Shown: piece by piece, positions 12,180-23,384 of the stretch | Layout: every line of letters begins with the position of its first letter | Position numbering within the stretch: position 1 is the stretch's first letter | Assembly: GCA_028015205.1 (NCBI GenBank) | Contig: CM051514.1 | Coordinates: forward strand, 30,644,150 to 30,708,149 | Direction of reading: 5' to 3' | Length of the DNA: 64,000 nucleotides | DNA from: Mytilisepta virgata | Taxonomy: Eukaryota; Mollusca; Bivalvia; Mytilida; Mytilidae | Program-made: the position numbers and the translations under genes | Notes under the pieces: model-generated | The model's database searches: none | What the model was told of the DNA's origin: nothing | The model's input: the letters and a program-made list of their open reading frames with translations, nothing else

Positions 12180-13000
12180 AACATAAGCATGTAAACTTTA
12201 AAGCAATAGAGATACGGCGCGAAATGTGACCAAAAAAGACTGCATTTTTTACCAAAAAGCTCAATAAAAATTCAGTAACTCAAAAATAAAATAATCATCA
12301 CGAAAAAGTATACAGATCTTCAGATTGTGAAGTTTTATCCAATAATCAATAGGGGCCTCGGTGGCCGAGTGGTCTAGGTAGTTCGTCATGACTACTAATA
12401 ATCACTAGCCTGTCAACGCTGGGGTTGTGAGTTGGAATCTCACCTGTGGCGGGGTGTGTTCGACTCCGATCTTAATTGACAAGGATTGCCAATTTTCCTA
12501 CCGAAGGTCGGTGGTTCTCTCCGGGTACTTCGGCTTCCTCCATCAATAAAAACTGGCCGCCGCGAAATAGCCAAATGTGCTGAAAACGGCGTTAAACCCC
12601 AACTAAATAAACAAACAAACAAGCAATAATCAATAGTTTCTGAGATACGGCATGACATGTGAAACACCCCCCCCCCCCCTTTTTTTTTACAAAAAACTCA
12701 AAAACTCTAAAATTAAATTTTGAATCATCACCAAAAAGTATACAGATCTTTAGATTAATATAACTATGAAGTATGTAAAGTTTTAAGCAATAATCAAATC
12801 GTTTTTGAGATGGGGTGCGACGTGAAAAAAAAACACACCCCTGTTTTAGTTACAAAGTCCCGTCACTCAAAAAGTTTTAATCTTATTTTCCCCAAAAAGT
12901 ATACAGATCGTCTGGCCGTCATAAGAAACAACTATATTAAGTTTCATGAAATTTGGATAAGTTGTTCTCAAGTTATGGTGTGACATGTTTACCACGGACA
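12180..13000. repeat. ~170-bp minisatellite within the foldback element
   Basis: Repeated GTATACAGATC landmark with repeated mentions of a CTCAAAAA stretch. Homopolymer runs of C (12667-12679) and A occur at equivalent points in the units. Confidence 0.55.
12353..12624 (+). mobile_element. tRNA-derived SINE, copy 1, with perfect 12-bp TSD
   Basis: The head resembles a tRNA gene with class II features. GTGGCCGAGTGG serves as the pol III A box, and GTGAGTTGGAATCTCAC, with one mismatch to the GTTCGA core, serves as the B box. The central part has CTCTCCGGGTACTTCGGCTT-type sequence resembling the conserved central domains (Nin/Meta-type) reported for metazoan SINEs; that naming is from memory and uncertain. 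The tail ends in AAACAAACAAACAAGC. AATAATCAATAG is duplicated exactly at 12341-12352 and 12625-12636, which proves the insertion boundaries. The SINE depends on an unidentified LINE for mobility. Confidence 0.9.
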
Positions 13001-13219
13001 GAGGACACCAGACATTTGTTTACCATATATAATATGTCCCGTCCAAATTGACGGGCATATAAAAATTAAACATTGTCTAATTTTAATGAAAATTGATATC
13101 TAGGCTAAATTTTGGATGGCGAACAAGATGCAATCATCAAAATACAAAAAATTTCAAAATGGACACCGTGGGCGCAATTGCAGTTCTAGTTGTTCTTCTT
13201 CGTATTCTTCTCAGCGAAG

Positions 13220-13360
13220 CTTGTCCGGGCCATTACTTTTTTGTCTTTTGACCTAGGCTTATACCCTCAAGGACAAATGATGACTAAAATTATAGTATTT
13301 CCTTGTGCAGGTTACTTTTTTGTCTTTTGACCTAGGCTTATACCCTTGGGTATGTAAGAA
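13220..13360 (+). repeat. Short direct duplication (TTTTTTGTCTTTTGACCTAG)
   Basis: The block ACTTTTTTGTCTTTTGACCT followed by AGGCTTATACCC occurs twice, about 80 bp apart (about 13232 and 13313). No gene is seen. Confidence 0.8.
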
Positions 13361-13559
13361 GTGTGTGTCGCGTACCATTATGACCTTTATTTGACCTTTG
13401 ACCTCAAGGTCACAAAATTATTATTTTTATCCTGGAGGTAAAGATTGATCTAGAATAAAGTGAAGGGGAGACATATGTTTTGGTTTACAAAACAGTTCCA
13501 CCTAGTTCCATTTGAAATTGTACACACAACTACAGTTGCAATCTTTCCAGTGGTGATTT

Positions 13560-13915
13560 CCATCACTTTGATTTTTATCTTCAAATTTGAATAAAGTATC
13601 CAGTCATCAATACCTCAGATGTGTTCAATTTTCTGGGAAATTGGAAATTTCAATGTACTGTTTCGCTAAAGGTGGTACCAGACGATAAGTCGTAACGTAT
13701 ATATTCAAAGGATTTATTATCAGTCGCAAGTCTTAAGACTTTTAGTGAAACAGTACCCAGATGCTTTGGATTATCAGCAAAATCTGAAATGAGGAAGCTC
13801 TTCTTGGGAGGAGCTTTCAAATATATCAAATATTAATATCATGCACAAAAAGTGGAAGGAAAAACATAAATGAAAAAGCTCCATGCTAGCAAGTCAGTTT
13901 GTTTGGGTGGGGTAT
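13560..13915 (+). repeat. Repeat R1, copy 3
   Basis: Matches 810-882 and 1865-2080. It lacks the hAT-like insertion present in copy 1 and carries a different small insertion at 13655-13756. The comparison gives a clean empty site for both. Confidence 0.65.
13655..13756. mobile_element. 102-bp MITE with GTACTGTTTC termini
   Basis: The terminal inverted repeats are GTACTGTTTCGCTAAA on the left and TTTTAGTGAAACAGTAC on the right. The stretch is absent from R1 copy 1, where the surrounding sequence is continuous, so this is a small insertion. It is too short for coding. The superfamily is not determined. Confidence 0.7.
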
Positions 13916-15350
13916 TTGAGCTTGCTCACTAAAGGTTATTTCATTTTAACTTCTCTTTTCCAAACTATGGAACTAAATAAAGGGAGATAACCAGATAATC
14001 GGAATAATTTTCTTAACTTTAATTGGCTTTTGTAGACAAATTCATTTCTTTTTCTTAAAATTTACTTTTAACTAGTAAACTTTAATAAAAAAATTAAAAA
14101 TTCCTAAGTTTATCTTTGCATTAGAAGTGAAAACGAATTTGTGTTTTTGCAAATAAAGAAAATATATTAAAAATATTTACAAAATATCTGTTCTTACATT
14201 TAACAAAAATATTGGATTTTTTCAGATGGAAAGGAGGACATTATGTAGATAAGCATTGGATTGATTTTCCAGAACTGAATGAAATCACATAATGAACATT
14301 TGACTGTTGAGGACAATTTATAGAAATTTGTGTGATTTTTAAATGGACCGTTGTTGGCCAAGCCTGAAGATCTCCTCAATATTTTTTGTCTGATTGTATA
14401 ATATTAACTTGTAATTTACACATTTTTACTATGTTTGCCTAATTGACAGGTTACAGACAAATTTAATTGGATAATATTTTTATATAAAATAGAAATCCCA
14501 TATTAAAATCTTTCCCAGCTTGACTTTTATTTTCTTTTTGATTTTTTTAAGTTTTCAAAATTTAACATCATTTTGGTCTAATTTTTTGTATCATTTTAAT
14601 TTCCTGAGAGCGTAGTTTGATATCCACTTATTGCTGTCTCTTCAACAGTCTCGGTGTCATAAATTTTTCTAGATGGTTAAGTGATGTTGCTGAAAGTCAT
14701 GTAAAACAACAGTATACGTATAGTGTGCATGAAATACAAAATATACCAAGTACACTGAACTGTAGAGTTGACTTGTGAAATTTATGGTAAATTTATCAGA
14801 AAACATGCAGAAAGTTGTTTTTTATTTTAATGGTTTTTAACAATTTTATCCAGGTTTTATGTTTTTATGATTTTATGGATAACTTTTTGTATGTTTTCTG
14901 TTTCTTGAAGTTAATAATTCAAAAATTTGACTTGAGTATATTTTGTGTTTATATATGCATAAAGAAATCTTTTCCATCAGTGAGATAACATTCTAGATAT
15001 ATTGGATTTCCAATAGAAAACAATATCCAGGCAGATGTAGAAGTCCCTGGATTTCAAGGGCACATATTCTCAATCCTCAATGTTGACCCCATCCCATTTT
15101 TTTTGGGGTGTACTGAGGGTGAAGTAATGTATGGCAAATATAGTTTTAAGGGTCTTTTTACATGTATTATGCATAAGATTGAAAAAAAATTGTAAAGGTT
15201 TTTCATTTTCAACCAAGTGGTAAATAAACTCTGAAAAGAAAATCGTTTAGCTCTCACTCGAATGATTTTTTTTTCTATTTCAAAATTACCACTTGCTTGA
15301 AGACGGAAATTCTAAAAAAAAAAAAAAAATGTATTTTCAAAAACGAATGA
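13915..15350 (+). repeat. Repeat R2, direct copy
   Basis: Inverted relative to 3060-4480, with the landmarks listed for that copy. It leads directly into the satellite-like array. No coding frame. Confidence 0.7.
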
Positions 15351-15844
15351 AATGTAAGTTTTTTTCTTAAATTTGTATAGGTTTTGCATTTTCAACCAAG
15401 TGGTAAATCTTCAGAAGGCAACAGGTTTAGTTTGAAGTCAATAACTTTCCTCGGAAGAAAAACATTTTTTTTTATTTTAAATGACCACTTGGTTAAAGAT
15501 GAAAAATTCTAAAAAAAAAACAAACAAATATTGTATCATTTTTTTTAAAATAGATAATATACAAAAATGTAAGTTTTAAAAAAAATTGTAAAGGTTTTGC
15601 ATTTTCAACCAAGTAATAAAAAAGATAAAGCTTGATAATTCTGACAGTAACCTTTACCCCGATTAAAAGATTTTTTTTTCTGTTCATTTTTTAAATTACT
15701 GCTTGGCTAAAGATGCGAATTCTAAAAAAAAAAAAAAAAAAAAAAAAGAAAAAAAAAATTGTAAAGGGTTTTGCATTTTCAACCAAATGGTGAACCTTCA
15801 AAAAGCAAAATGGTTAAGTTGTAGTCAGTAACTTTCAATTGAAT

Positions 15845-16360
15845 AAAAATTCATGTGAAGCTGTTGCCATCACTTTGCATGGGATGTCATAAACTTTCCT
15901 TTAAATATATTCTCTGAAACCACTGGGCCTATTAGAACAAAACTTTGAATGATTCTTGGGTGGCCCTCTTTGAAATTGCTTCCTGCATCCCCAACTTCCA
16001 ACCAACATGGCTGCTATTACAAAAAAAAAGAAAACAGAAGGGATGAATTTAAAAAAAATTCTGTGGGAACTACATGGCCAGATGGAACCACCCTTGGCAG
16101 CCTGTAGTCCTCTTTCACAATCATGTCCACTGCCAAACTTAATTTAACACAGGACCCTATGGGAAAATTCATTTAAGAAACTAATGGTCTAAAAGCAATT
16201 GGCCATTTGGGAGCAGGAATTTTTCTTAGATGGTAATATCTGAATAACAACCAAGCTTAGTTTGATATAGGTCCTTACTTTGCAGCAATGGTGTTCCTAA
16301 ATTGTTTGGAAAATCACATCCAGATGGGCAATGCAGGCTCCTACGATTTACCGTTTGGGT
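15845..16360 (+). mobile_element. Foldback-family fragment in the satellite array
   Basis: Shares CCACTGGGCC, AACTTAATTTAACACAGGACC and CCCTATGGGAAAATTCA words with the 16.8-kb element. It ends with a GATGGGCAATGCAGGCTCCT tail that resembles the GCGATACAGGCTC tail. Partial and diverged. Confidence 0.55.
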
Positions 16361-16787
16361 TAAATATGCAAAATTCTAATAAAAAAAAAATTTGTAATAT
16401 TTTTTTAGAATAATTTGTAAAGGGTTTTTCATATACACCAAAATCATAAAAGTTTGACAGAAGTAAAGTTGGTTTTTTGAAAAATTGGAAAAAAATTGGT
16501 AAGGTCTTGCATTTCCAATGAAGGTAAAAAATTTTGAACTAGGTAACATTCAGTTGTATAAATCTAAAATTCTTTTTGAAAAATTACCACTTTAAGTTGA
16601 AAATTTATGAAAATGAAAAATGTAATTTTTTTGAAAATGGGAATAAGTACAAATATTATAATGTAACAATGTTTTTGAGAACTTTGTAAAGGGTTTATCA
16701 TTTCAAATCAAGTGTTAATAAAATAATGTTTTACAGGGTTAGCTGAAGTCATTCACTCCAATGAATTACATTTCTTTTTTCTTTTTT

Positions 16788-18606
16788 AGCTCACCTGACC
16801 CAAAGGGTCAAGTGAGCTTTTCTCATCACTTGGCGTCCGTCGTCCGTCGTCGTCCGTCGTCGTCGTCTGTTAACTTTTACAAAAATCTTCCCCTCTAAAA
16901 CTACTGGGCCAAATTGAACCAAACTTGGCCACAAGCATCATTAGGGTATCTAGTTTAAAAAATGTGTCCGATGACCCCGCCTGTCAACCAACATGGCCGA
17001 CATGGCTAAAAATAGAACATAGGGGTAAACTGCAGTTTTTGTCTTATATCTCAAAAACTAAAGCAATTAGAGCAAAACTGACATGGGGTAAAAATGTTCA
17101 TCAGGTCAAGATCTACCTGTCATGAAATTTTCAGACGAATCGGTCAACCCTTTATTGGGTTATTGCTCCTGAATTTTTAATTTTAAGGAAATTTTGCAGT
17201 TTTAGGTTATTATCTTGAATATTATTATAGATAAAGACAAATTGTAAACAGCAAAAATGTTCAACAAAGTAAGATCTACAAATAAGTCAACATGACCAAA
17301 ATCGTTGATTGACCCCTTATAGGAGTTTTTGCCCTTTAAAGACGGCATTCAGCGTAAACTTTGCTTTTAAGATCTTTTCCTCTCAAACCACTGAGCCAAT
17401 TGAGACCAGACTTTGGTGGAATGGTCCTTGGCTGGCCCCCTTCCAAACTTATGTCTGGCATCCCCGACTTCCATGGCTGCTGTTACTAAAAATAGAAAAA
17501 AAAAGGGGGGGGGGTGAATTTCAAAAACCTTCTTATATGAAACTACAAGGCCAGTTGGAACCAAAGTTGGCAGTAATGGTTTTTAGGAAGTTCTCTTTCA
17601 GAAATATGTCAATGACCCGGACTGTTAACCAAGATGGCCGCCACAGCCGAACTTAGTTTAACATAGGGCCCTATGGGAAAATTCATTGAAAAATATTCTT
17701 GCCTTAAACCACTTGACCAATTGGAACAAAACTTGGCAGCAATGGTCCTTAGATGGTCCTCTTAGAGAGGTGTGTCTGATGACCCGGACTGTGAACCAAG
17801 ATGGCCGCCACAGCTGAACTTAGTTTAACATAGGCCCTATAGGAAAATTTATTGAAAAATTGTGTTGTCTGAAACCACTTGACATATTGGAGCAGGACTT
17901 GGCGGCATTGGTCCTTAGGAGGTCCTTTTTCAGAAATGTGTCAAATTTCGTGGACTGTAAACCAAGATGGCCGCCACAGCAGAACTTAGTTTAACATAGG
18001 ACCCTATGGGAAATTCACTCAAAAATCTTCTCGTCTGAAACCACTAAGTCAATTAGAATTAGACTTGGTAGCAATGGGTCCTTAGATGGTCCTCTTTCAG
18101 AATTTTTGTGCGACGACCCAGACTGTCAACCAAGATGGCCGCCACAGCAGAACTTAGTTTAACATAGGGCCCTATGGAAAAATTCATTGAAAAATCTTCT
18201 TGTCTGAAACCACTTGACATATTGGAGCCAGACTTGGCAGCATTGGTCCTTAGGAGATCCTCTTTCAGAAATATGTCCGATCACGTGGATTGTCAACCAA
18301 GATGGCTGCCACACCGAACTTTGTTAAATATTGGACCCTATAGAAAAATTCAGTTAAAAATCTTCTTGTCTGAAACCGCTTAGCCAGTTGGAACAAGACT
18401 TAGCAGAAATGGTCCTTAAATGGTTCTCTTTTAGAAATGTATCCGTTGACCTGGACTAAACCAAGATGGCTGCCACAGCTGAAATTAGTTTAACACAGAA
18501 TCCTATAGAAAAACCAGCCAAATTGACTGCAACACTTAAATTTTTAGGTCTGCTCAAGGTGAAAAGTTAAATCCAGGTGAGCGATACAGGCTCTTGAGAG
18601 CCTCTA
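16788..18606 (+). mobile_element. Foldback element with stem-loop ends and 166-bp minisatellite
   Basis: The head is AGCTCACCTGACCC-n-GGGTCAAGTGAGCT, a stem-loop, followed by a CCGTCGTCCGTCGTC run (16827-16868). The tail is CCAGGTGAGCGATACAGGCT followed by CTTGAGAGCC, complementary in part to the head (AGCTCACCTG / CAGGTGAGC). Inside, the landmark AAGATGGCYGCCACA occurs near 17631, 17798, 17964, 18132, 18299 and 18463, a spacing of 164-168 bp. No protein is encoded. Elements of this look are abundant in bivalve genomes (recollection, not a search). Their transposition machinery is not evident here. Confidence 0.75.
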
Positions 18607-18799
18607 GTTTAAATTACCATTTGTTGAAGATGAAAAATCCCCCCAAAAAAAAAATTGTAAAGGTTTTGCATTTTCAACCAAGTGGTAAAGTATCAGTTTA
18701 AAAAGGTTAAGCTAAAACTTTTTTCTAAAATATAAAGACAACTAAATTGGTAAGATTTATCATTTTCAATCATAATAAATGAATATGTAAAAAGTTTTG

Positions 18800-19460
18800 C
18801 TGTGATTTTATGACGTAGTTTTTGCTTATGTCATCACTTTGCGTCCGTTGTCCATAAACTTTTCACTTTTTGATCTTCTCTGAAAATACTTTGCGGATTG
18901 TAACCAAACTTGGTGGTAATGATGTATGGAAGAACGATCCACCATTCGGTGCAGTTGAATTAACAACATGGCAGCCATTGAAACTATATGGGAAAAGACT
19001 TTTTGGTCATTTTTCCCAGGAACTAATGTTGACATGTATGGAAGGACCTCATTTCCACCTTTGGTTCCAGATGGTTAAACAGGCCATCCATTATGATTGG
19101 CCAATTTTTAAAAATCTTCTCAGAAATGTTTTGAAACTTTGCAGGATTGATGACAACAATATCCTCTACCAACAGTCCACTTATCTTCGAAAGTCATCTG
19201 ATCAACTGACGGCTGCGGCCCTAAAGAGTTTCTATTGAAACTATGGGAAAGGAATTTTTTTTATCATTTTCAAGTTGTAACCAAAGATGGCAGGAATGAT
19301 TTTTGGAAGGACAGATGCAAATTTTCCCCCCTTTTTATTTTTAGGTCAAATGACAAATATTTTGCATTACTTTAATAGTCTTGTGGATATGAAAGAGCTT
19401 ACATTTTCAAATGGCCTAATAAAAGGGCAGGTGAGAGATGCAGGCTCAGGTGAGCCTCTA
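18800..19460 (+). mobile_element. Foldback-family element, diverged copy
   Basis: Head region ATCACTTTGCGTCCGTTGTC at about 18832, interior unit AACCAAACTTGGTGGTAATG, and tail GCAGGCTCAGGTGAGCCTCT at about 19439. Same family type as the 16.8-kb element with fewer units. The open frames across it are translation artefacts. Confidence 0.6.
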
Positions 19461-19527
19461 GTTATTCTTATTTTTATAATTTATTATTTAAAAAATGTAC
19501 CACTTGGTTTGAGATGAAAAATTCTAA

Positions 19528-19530
<3 letters not shown>

Positions 19531-19562
<32 letters not shown>
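19531..19562. repeat. (AT)n microsatellite
   Basis: Uninterrupted AT dinucleotide run of 16 units inside the satellite array. Confidence 0.95.
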
Positions 19563-19567
<5 letters not shown>

Positions 19568-20100
19568 GCAAAAACTAACAAAATTTCATTTTCCATGGAA
19601 ATTGTAATAAAAGAATCAAAGGATAAGAGTTTTATCTGTAGTTTGTAACTTTCACTTGAGTAAAAATTGAGTTTAAATTACTGCATGTTATGTACTTGAT
19701 TTAAGATGAACATATTGAAAAAATTATATAAAAGAAGGTAAAAAAGGTGAGGTTTATTTTTTGGAGATGGATGTAGGGGTGGAGGAGTCCATCAGATGGG
19801 GCTTTTTAAAAAATAGTGTACCTAATTTAAGATGAACATATTGAAAAACTTGTAAAAGGGAATTTTTGTTTTTTTTGTTTTTGTTTTTAAATTATATGTA
19901 ATACTGAAAATAATAATTTTTAAGGTTTTGCATTTTTTATAAAGTGGTAAAAATATGAGAAGGTAAAAGATCTTTTTGATAGACTTTTATTCAAGTAAAA
20001 ACTTGATTTACTTTGAAAAGAAGGTACAAAGGTGAGGTTTATTTTTTGGAGATGGATGTAGGGGTGGAGGAGTCCATCAGGTGGGGCTGTTGAAGAAATA

Positions 20101-21150
20101 ATATTTGAGGGTAGGAAAACACTTATATTAAAATCTAATTGATGGTGGTAAATTTAACACATTAAAACAGTAAATGAAATTTTGAAATAGTGAATGTTGA
20201 AACCACTATAAAATTTTTTTCTGAAATAGGCTTAAGGTTCACTTCGGCAAATGTTTATATTATATAGGCAGATAATAGTTCAGTTGCTGTTATATGTGTT
20301 ATGATAATTAATATTTCTAAGGTTATGTAAAAAAATAAGATGTTTTCAATTTCTGAGTTGTAATATTTTTTTGATTTGGTTTGCATAAAATAATGAAATC
20401 AGAAATTCAATATTTAACTTAAACTAGTATTAGAAAATCAGGGGGAATCAGTTTAAGCCCCCGTCTTGTCATTTTGTCTGATACAAAATTGATTCAAGAT
20501 GTAAAATATTTCTCATTTCCCTATATTGTCAGGATATGGATACTGAATTTATTTTTTTTAAATTAATCTTTAGATTTAATTTTTTAGTATATTCACTCAC
20601 ATCATTAGAAATAGCCAAATAAAAATAAATATCCACTAAGTTCTAAAAATTATAAAAGATTATTCATTTTCACTGAAGTAAGAGACCACGTTAAAAGCTA
20701 GCAACAAATAACAGCTGCTTTTCACGGATTCGTTGGTTGGAACATTAGATGACCTTGCTTTTAAAGAGCTGGCTATAAAAACTGTTACACATAGCTTGTA
20801 AAAAAATAGTTTGAAATGTAGAGGTTTTTCAATAGGAAAGAATGGAATACCAGTTTAATTATTATGAGACTGTCAAACAAACATAATTGAAATAAAAATG
20901 ACATTTTAAATGTTCTTCTTTTCTGTTGAAAACTGGTGTATGACTTGGTTATTTATGAAAAGGCAAACACTGTGTGCAATAACAATGAAAAATATATTAT
21001 AAAACCTTCCTAAAATACTGTTAACCCTGACACATTTTTATGTGCCCACAATCTGTCTGGACCAAGTTTGCCCAATTCTCATTAAAATTTACAGGATAAT
21101 TGAACATGTCCGAAAGAGATATTAACCAGGATGTTCTGGTCCATTAATGG
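20101..21150. other. No feature recognised
   Basis: AT-rich non-coding DNA following the end of the satellite array. I see no motif or repeat boundary. Confidence 0.5.
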
Positions 21151-21154
21151 GGTT

Positions 21155-22400
21155 TTTAGCTCATGGCCAAAGGCCAGTTTGAGCTATTACCGCCACTGCA
21201 TCCATTTTTCACATCTTGATCTTCTTGAGAACAACTGAGTAGTATTTGACCAGGCCTGGCAGAGATGGTGATTGGTCAGACATGGTCACGAGAACCTAGC
21301 TAAAACTCCCTTTTTTACCCATTTTAACACGTTCTATATTTCTATAAAGGCCCTGAAGTGGTCCAAGACCTCAATTAATTCATAGTGCATTTTCATATTA
21401 AAATAAAATTGAATCAATAAAATCTCACCCGCGCAATCTTAAAAATCTTGTGTAGAAAGTATACCTGTCTTAACATTTAAAAATAGAATTCATCAGTGCT
21501 AACTCAAAATATTGGCAAAAATATCTCCTAGGGTAGCAGAATTCTTGAAGACAGCAGACGACACCCTAAATATTGACCCTTTTCCATCTGACCAAATCGC
21601 CACTTTTAATTGTGACAGCTCATTCAAACTTTTTAAAACATCAACTTTGAACATTCTACTTTAAATTTAGAACAAAAACATTTTAAAATGCTTTAATAAG
21701 GGTTAGAAAATAAAAATGGAAGAAATACAGTAAATTTGTATAAGGGATGCTCAGCCAAACTTGGTTTAATATAGGACCTATGAAAATTTGACTTGATTGG
21801 CAGCAGTGGTCCTCAGATGGTAGACCATGGGTACGATGACAAGAACTGTCAGATGGCCACCACGGGCAAACTTAGTTTAACAAAGAACCCAGTGGAAAAT
21901 ATCTGAATCTTGTCTGAAACCACTTAGCCAGTTGAAACAAGACATGGAAGCAATGGTCCTAAGATGGAACTCTTTCAGAATTTCAATTGACCAAGACAGC
22001 TGCCGTAACAGAATTTAGGTAACATAAGAAAATCTTTTGTAGGTCTTCTCTAAAACCACTGCGATAATTGAGACAAATCCACTTGCAATTGGATCATGTT
22101 TTAAACTAAATACAAATTGAACCAAATTTGGCAGCAATGGTCTTTGGGTGTTTCTGTTCCAAATTGTATCCGTTGACCCTGACAGCCAGAAAAGACTGTC
22201 TCCAACGTCATCTTAGTAACACAGGACCATACGTGGAAATATTTTAATTTTTTTCCTCATCGAAACCACTGGGCAAGTTCGTACCAAACTCTGCTAAGAG
22301 TTCCTTGTCAAAAGTATCTATCATAGGTCCCCATGGGAAACTTGTCTGATACCATAATGCCAAATGAAATCAAACTTATGTTCAATAAGATGACATCATT
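21155..22400 (+). mobile_element. Degenerate foldback-family element
   Basis: The head AGCTCATGGCC-n-GGCCAGTTTGAGCT is an imperfect stem-loop (21158-21185). Interior words such as AACTTAGTTTAACA, CAGCAATGGTCC and CTCTTTCAGAA repeat several times, matching the 16.8-kb element. Strongly diverged, no clear tail. Confidence 0.55.
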
Positions 22401-22417
22401 TACTCGTAACTAATTTT

Positions 22418-22680
22418 TTATGCCCCGCTGGTAGGCGAAGTGGGCATTAAGTGTTACACGGATAAATTGAAGAACATCAACTGAATACTGGTACAACAAG
22501 TATTGTACAATATTGGTAACTATATAAAATAAATGTGCAAACACTTCTGCTAATACAAGAATTCTGGTAATTCTTAGACTAGTATTCTTTAGATCTACAA
22601 TATCAAGGGGTCCAATCTAATTGGTTTGTGCACTGCTTAATTTGGTAAGTTCTTAGGAAAATGGCTGAGGCGAAGCGGAC
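22418..22680 (+). mobile_element. Head of another stem-loop element
   Basis: ATGCCC-n-GGGCAT stem-loop at about 22421-22446, followed by AAGTGTTACACGG. This resembles the head layout of other foldback elements here. No tail was identified, and a truncated copy is likely. Confidence 0.4.
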
Positions 22681-22929
22681 GAAAGTGAGAGTAATCTTAG
22701 TGTATCATCAAACTGCTTGATTTTTGTCTTTATAAAATTATTACACTTCGGCTTCCCATTTATTCAGGGAAACGCACGAATATTCAGTTTGTGATTTAAA
22801 GCTCCGTGTAAAAATCTATTGAAGAAAAACCTGGAGAGGATGCCGGGAAAAAATTGAGCGTCGAACATTTTTAGGTGCGTATCTGTATTTATTTACCAAG
22901 TTTCACATTTTTTTCGAGGGAAAAATGTT

Positions 22930-23102
22930 GCCTTTCCATAGACCAACATATAGAATATTTAATTCAGTTGGAGTTAAAACATTATAACAAACGTGATTTT
23001 CCGATTGTAAACTTCCCATTTGTTAGCATTAACATACGAAGGTCTCCCGCCTATGGTGTGTACATTTCACGGTTGATTCGTTACTGCCGCGCATGTGGTT
23101 AA
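22930..23102 (+). pseudogene. Penelope-like element RT fragment, C-terminal part
   Basis: The translation contains HYNKRDFPIVNFPF and SPAYGVYISRLIRYCRAC. These resemble the region just downstream of the RT catalytic core in Penelope-like elements (YDKRDDFNF...SPAYGVYISQLIRY in family members, from memory). The fragment stops at TAA after Cys-Gly and has no upstream RT on this strand. The immediately preceding RT portion lies on the other strand at 23385-24335, suggesting an inversion or two fragments that insert convergently. Confidence 0.75.
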
Positions 23103-23186
23103 TATGTCCACTTTCTCGGCAGGGCTAGATATCTGTCACATAAACTTCAAAGACAGGTTTATGTTCAGTCTACTCATTTCATCACT

Positions 23187-23321
23187 GTATGGAGTGAATA
23201 CATGGAATTATGTGAGCTCGCCATCGGTCTTCACCATACTGACACTGACATATACATGTGAGCGCATTGTCAATCAAGTGGTTTCAGCTGTGAAAAGTGT
23301 ATTCACTCCATATACATGTAA
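23187..23321. mobile_element. Small inverted-repeat insertion (MITE-like)
   Basis: TATGGAGTGAATAC near 23190 and its complement GTATTCACTCCATA near 23298 bracket about 125 bp between the two oppositely oriented Penelope fragments. No target duplication was identified. Confidence 0.5.
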
Positions 23322-23384
23322 TATATAAAATAAAAGTGTAACGGAACCATTTTTAAAAGCCCTTTTTAGACGACATAAAGACAC

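Larger units (their letters stand above)
11790..13070 (+). mobile_element. Foldback-type element with ~170-bp internal repeats
   Basis: The interior contains four diverged units, each with AAAAAGTATACAGATC (about 12305, 12734 and 12894 are clearest), followed by an AAGTTT-n-AATAATCAA stretch and a GAGATNNGG-like word. The right end has a short stem-loop CCCGTC-n-GACGGG with an ATATGTCCCG-n-CGGGCATAT layout at about 13027-13060. An oligo-G run (11793-11809) lies near the left end. The architecture matches several other elements in the window. A SINE is inserted in one unit. No coding capacity. Confidence 0.55.
15180..20100 (+). repeat. Satellite-like array, unit ~180-200 bp, interrupted by three elements
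   Basis: The landmark GTAAAGGTTTTGCATTTTCA followed by ACCAAGTGGT recurs at about 15194, 15376, 15588, 15757 and 18656, with weaker copies near 16418, 16497, 16683 and 19921. Between landmarks, each unit has a homopolymer A/T tract and an ATTACCACTTG-like word. Foldback elements at 15845-16360, 16788-18606 and 18800-19460 split it. A 60-bp block (GGTGAGGTTTATTTTTTGGA and following) is duplicated at about 19747 and 20031 near the end. Reverse-complement units occur at 3350-3750. Confidence 0.7.

Noticed and set aside
12353..12445. A genuine tRNA gene
   Set aside because: The tRNA-like head lacks a clean acceptor stem and continues into a SINE body with target duplications.
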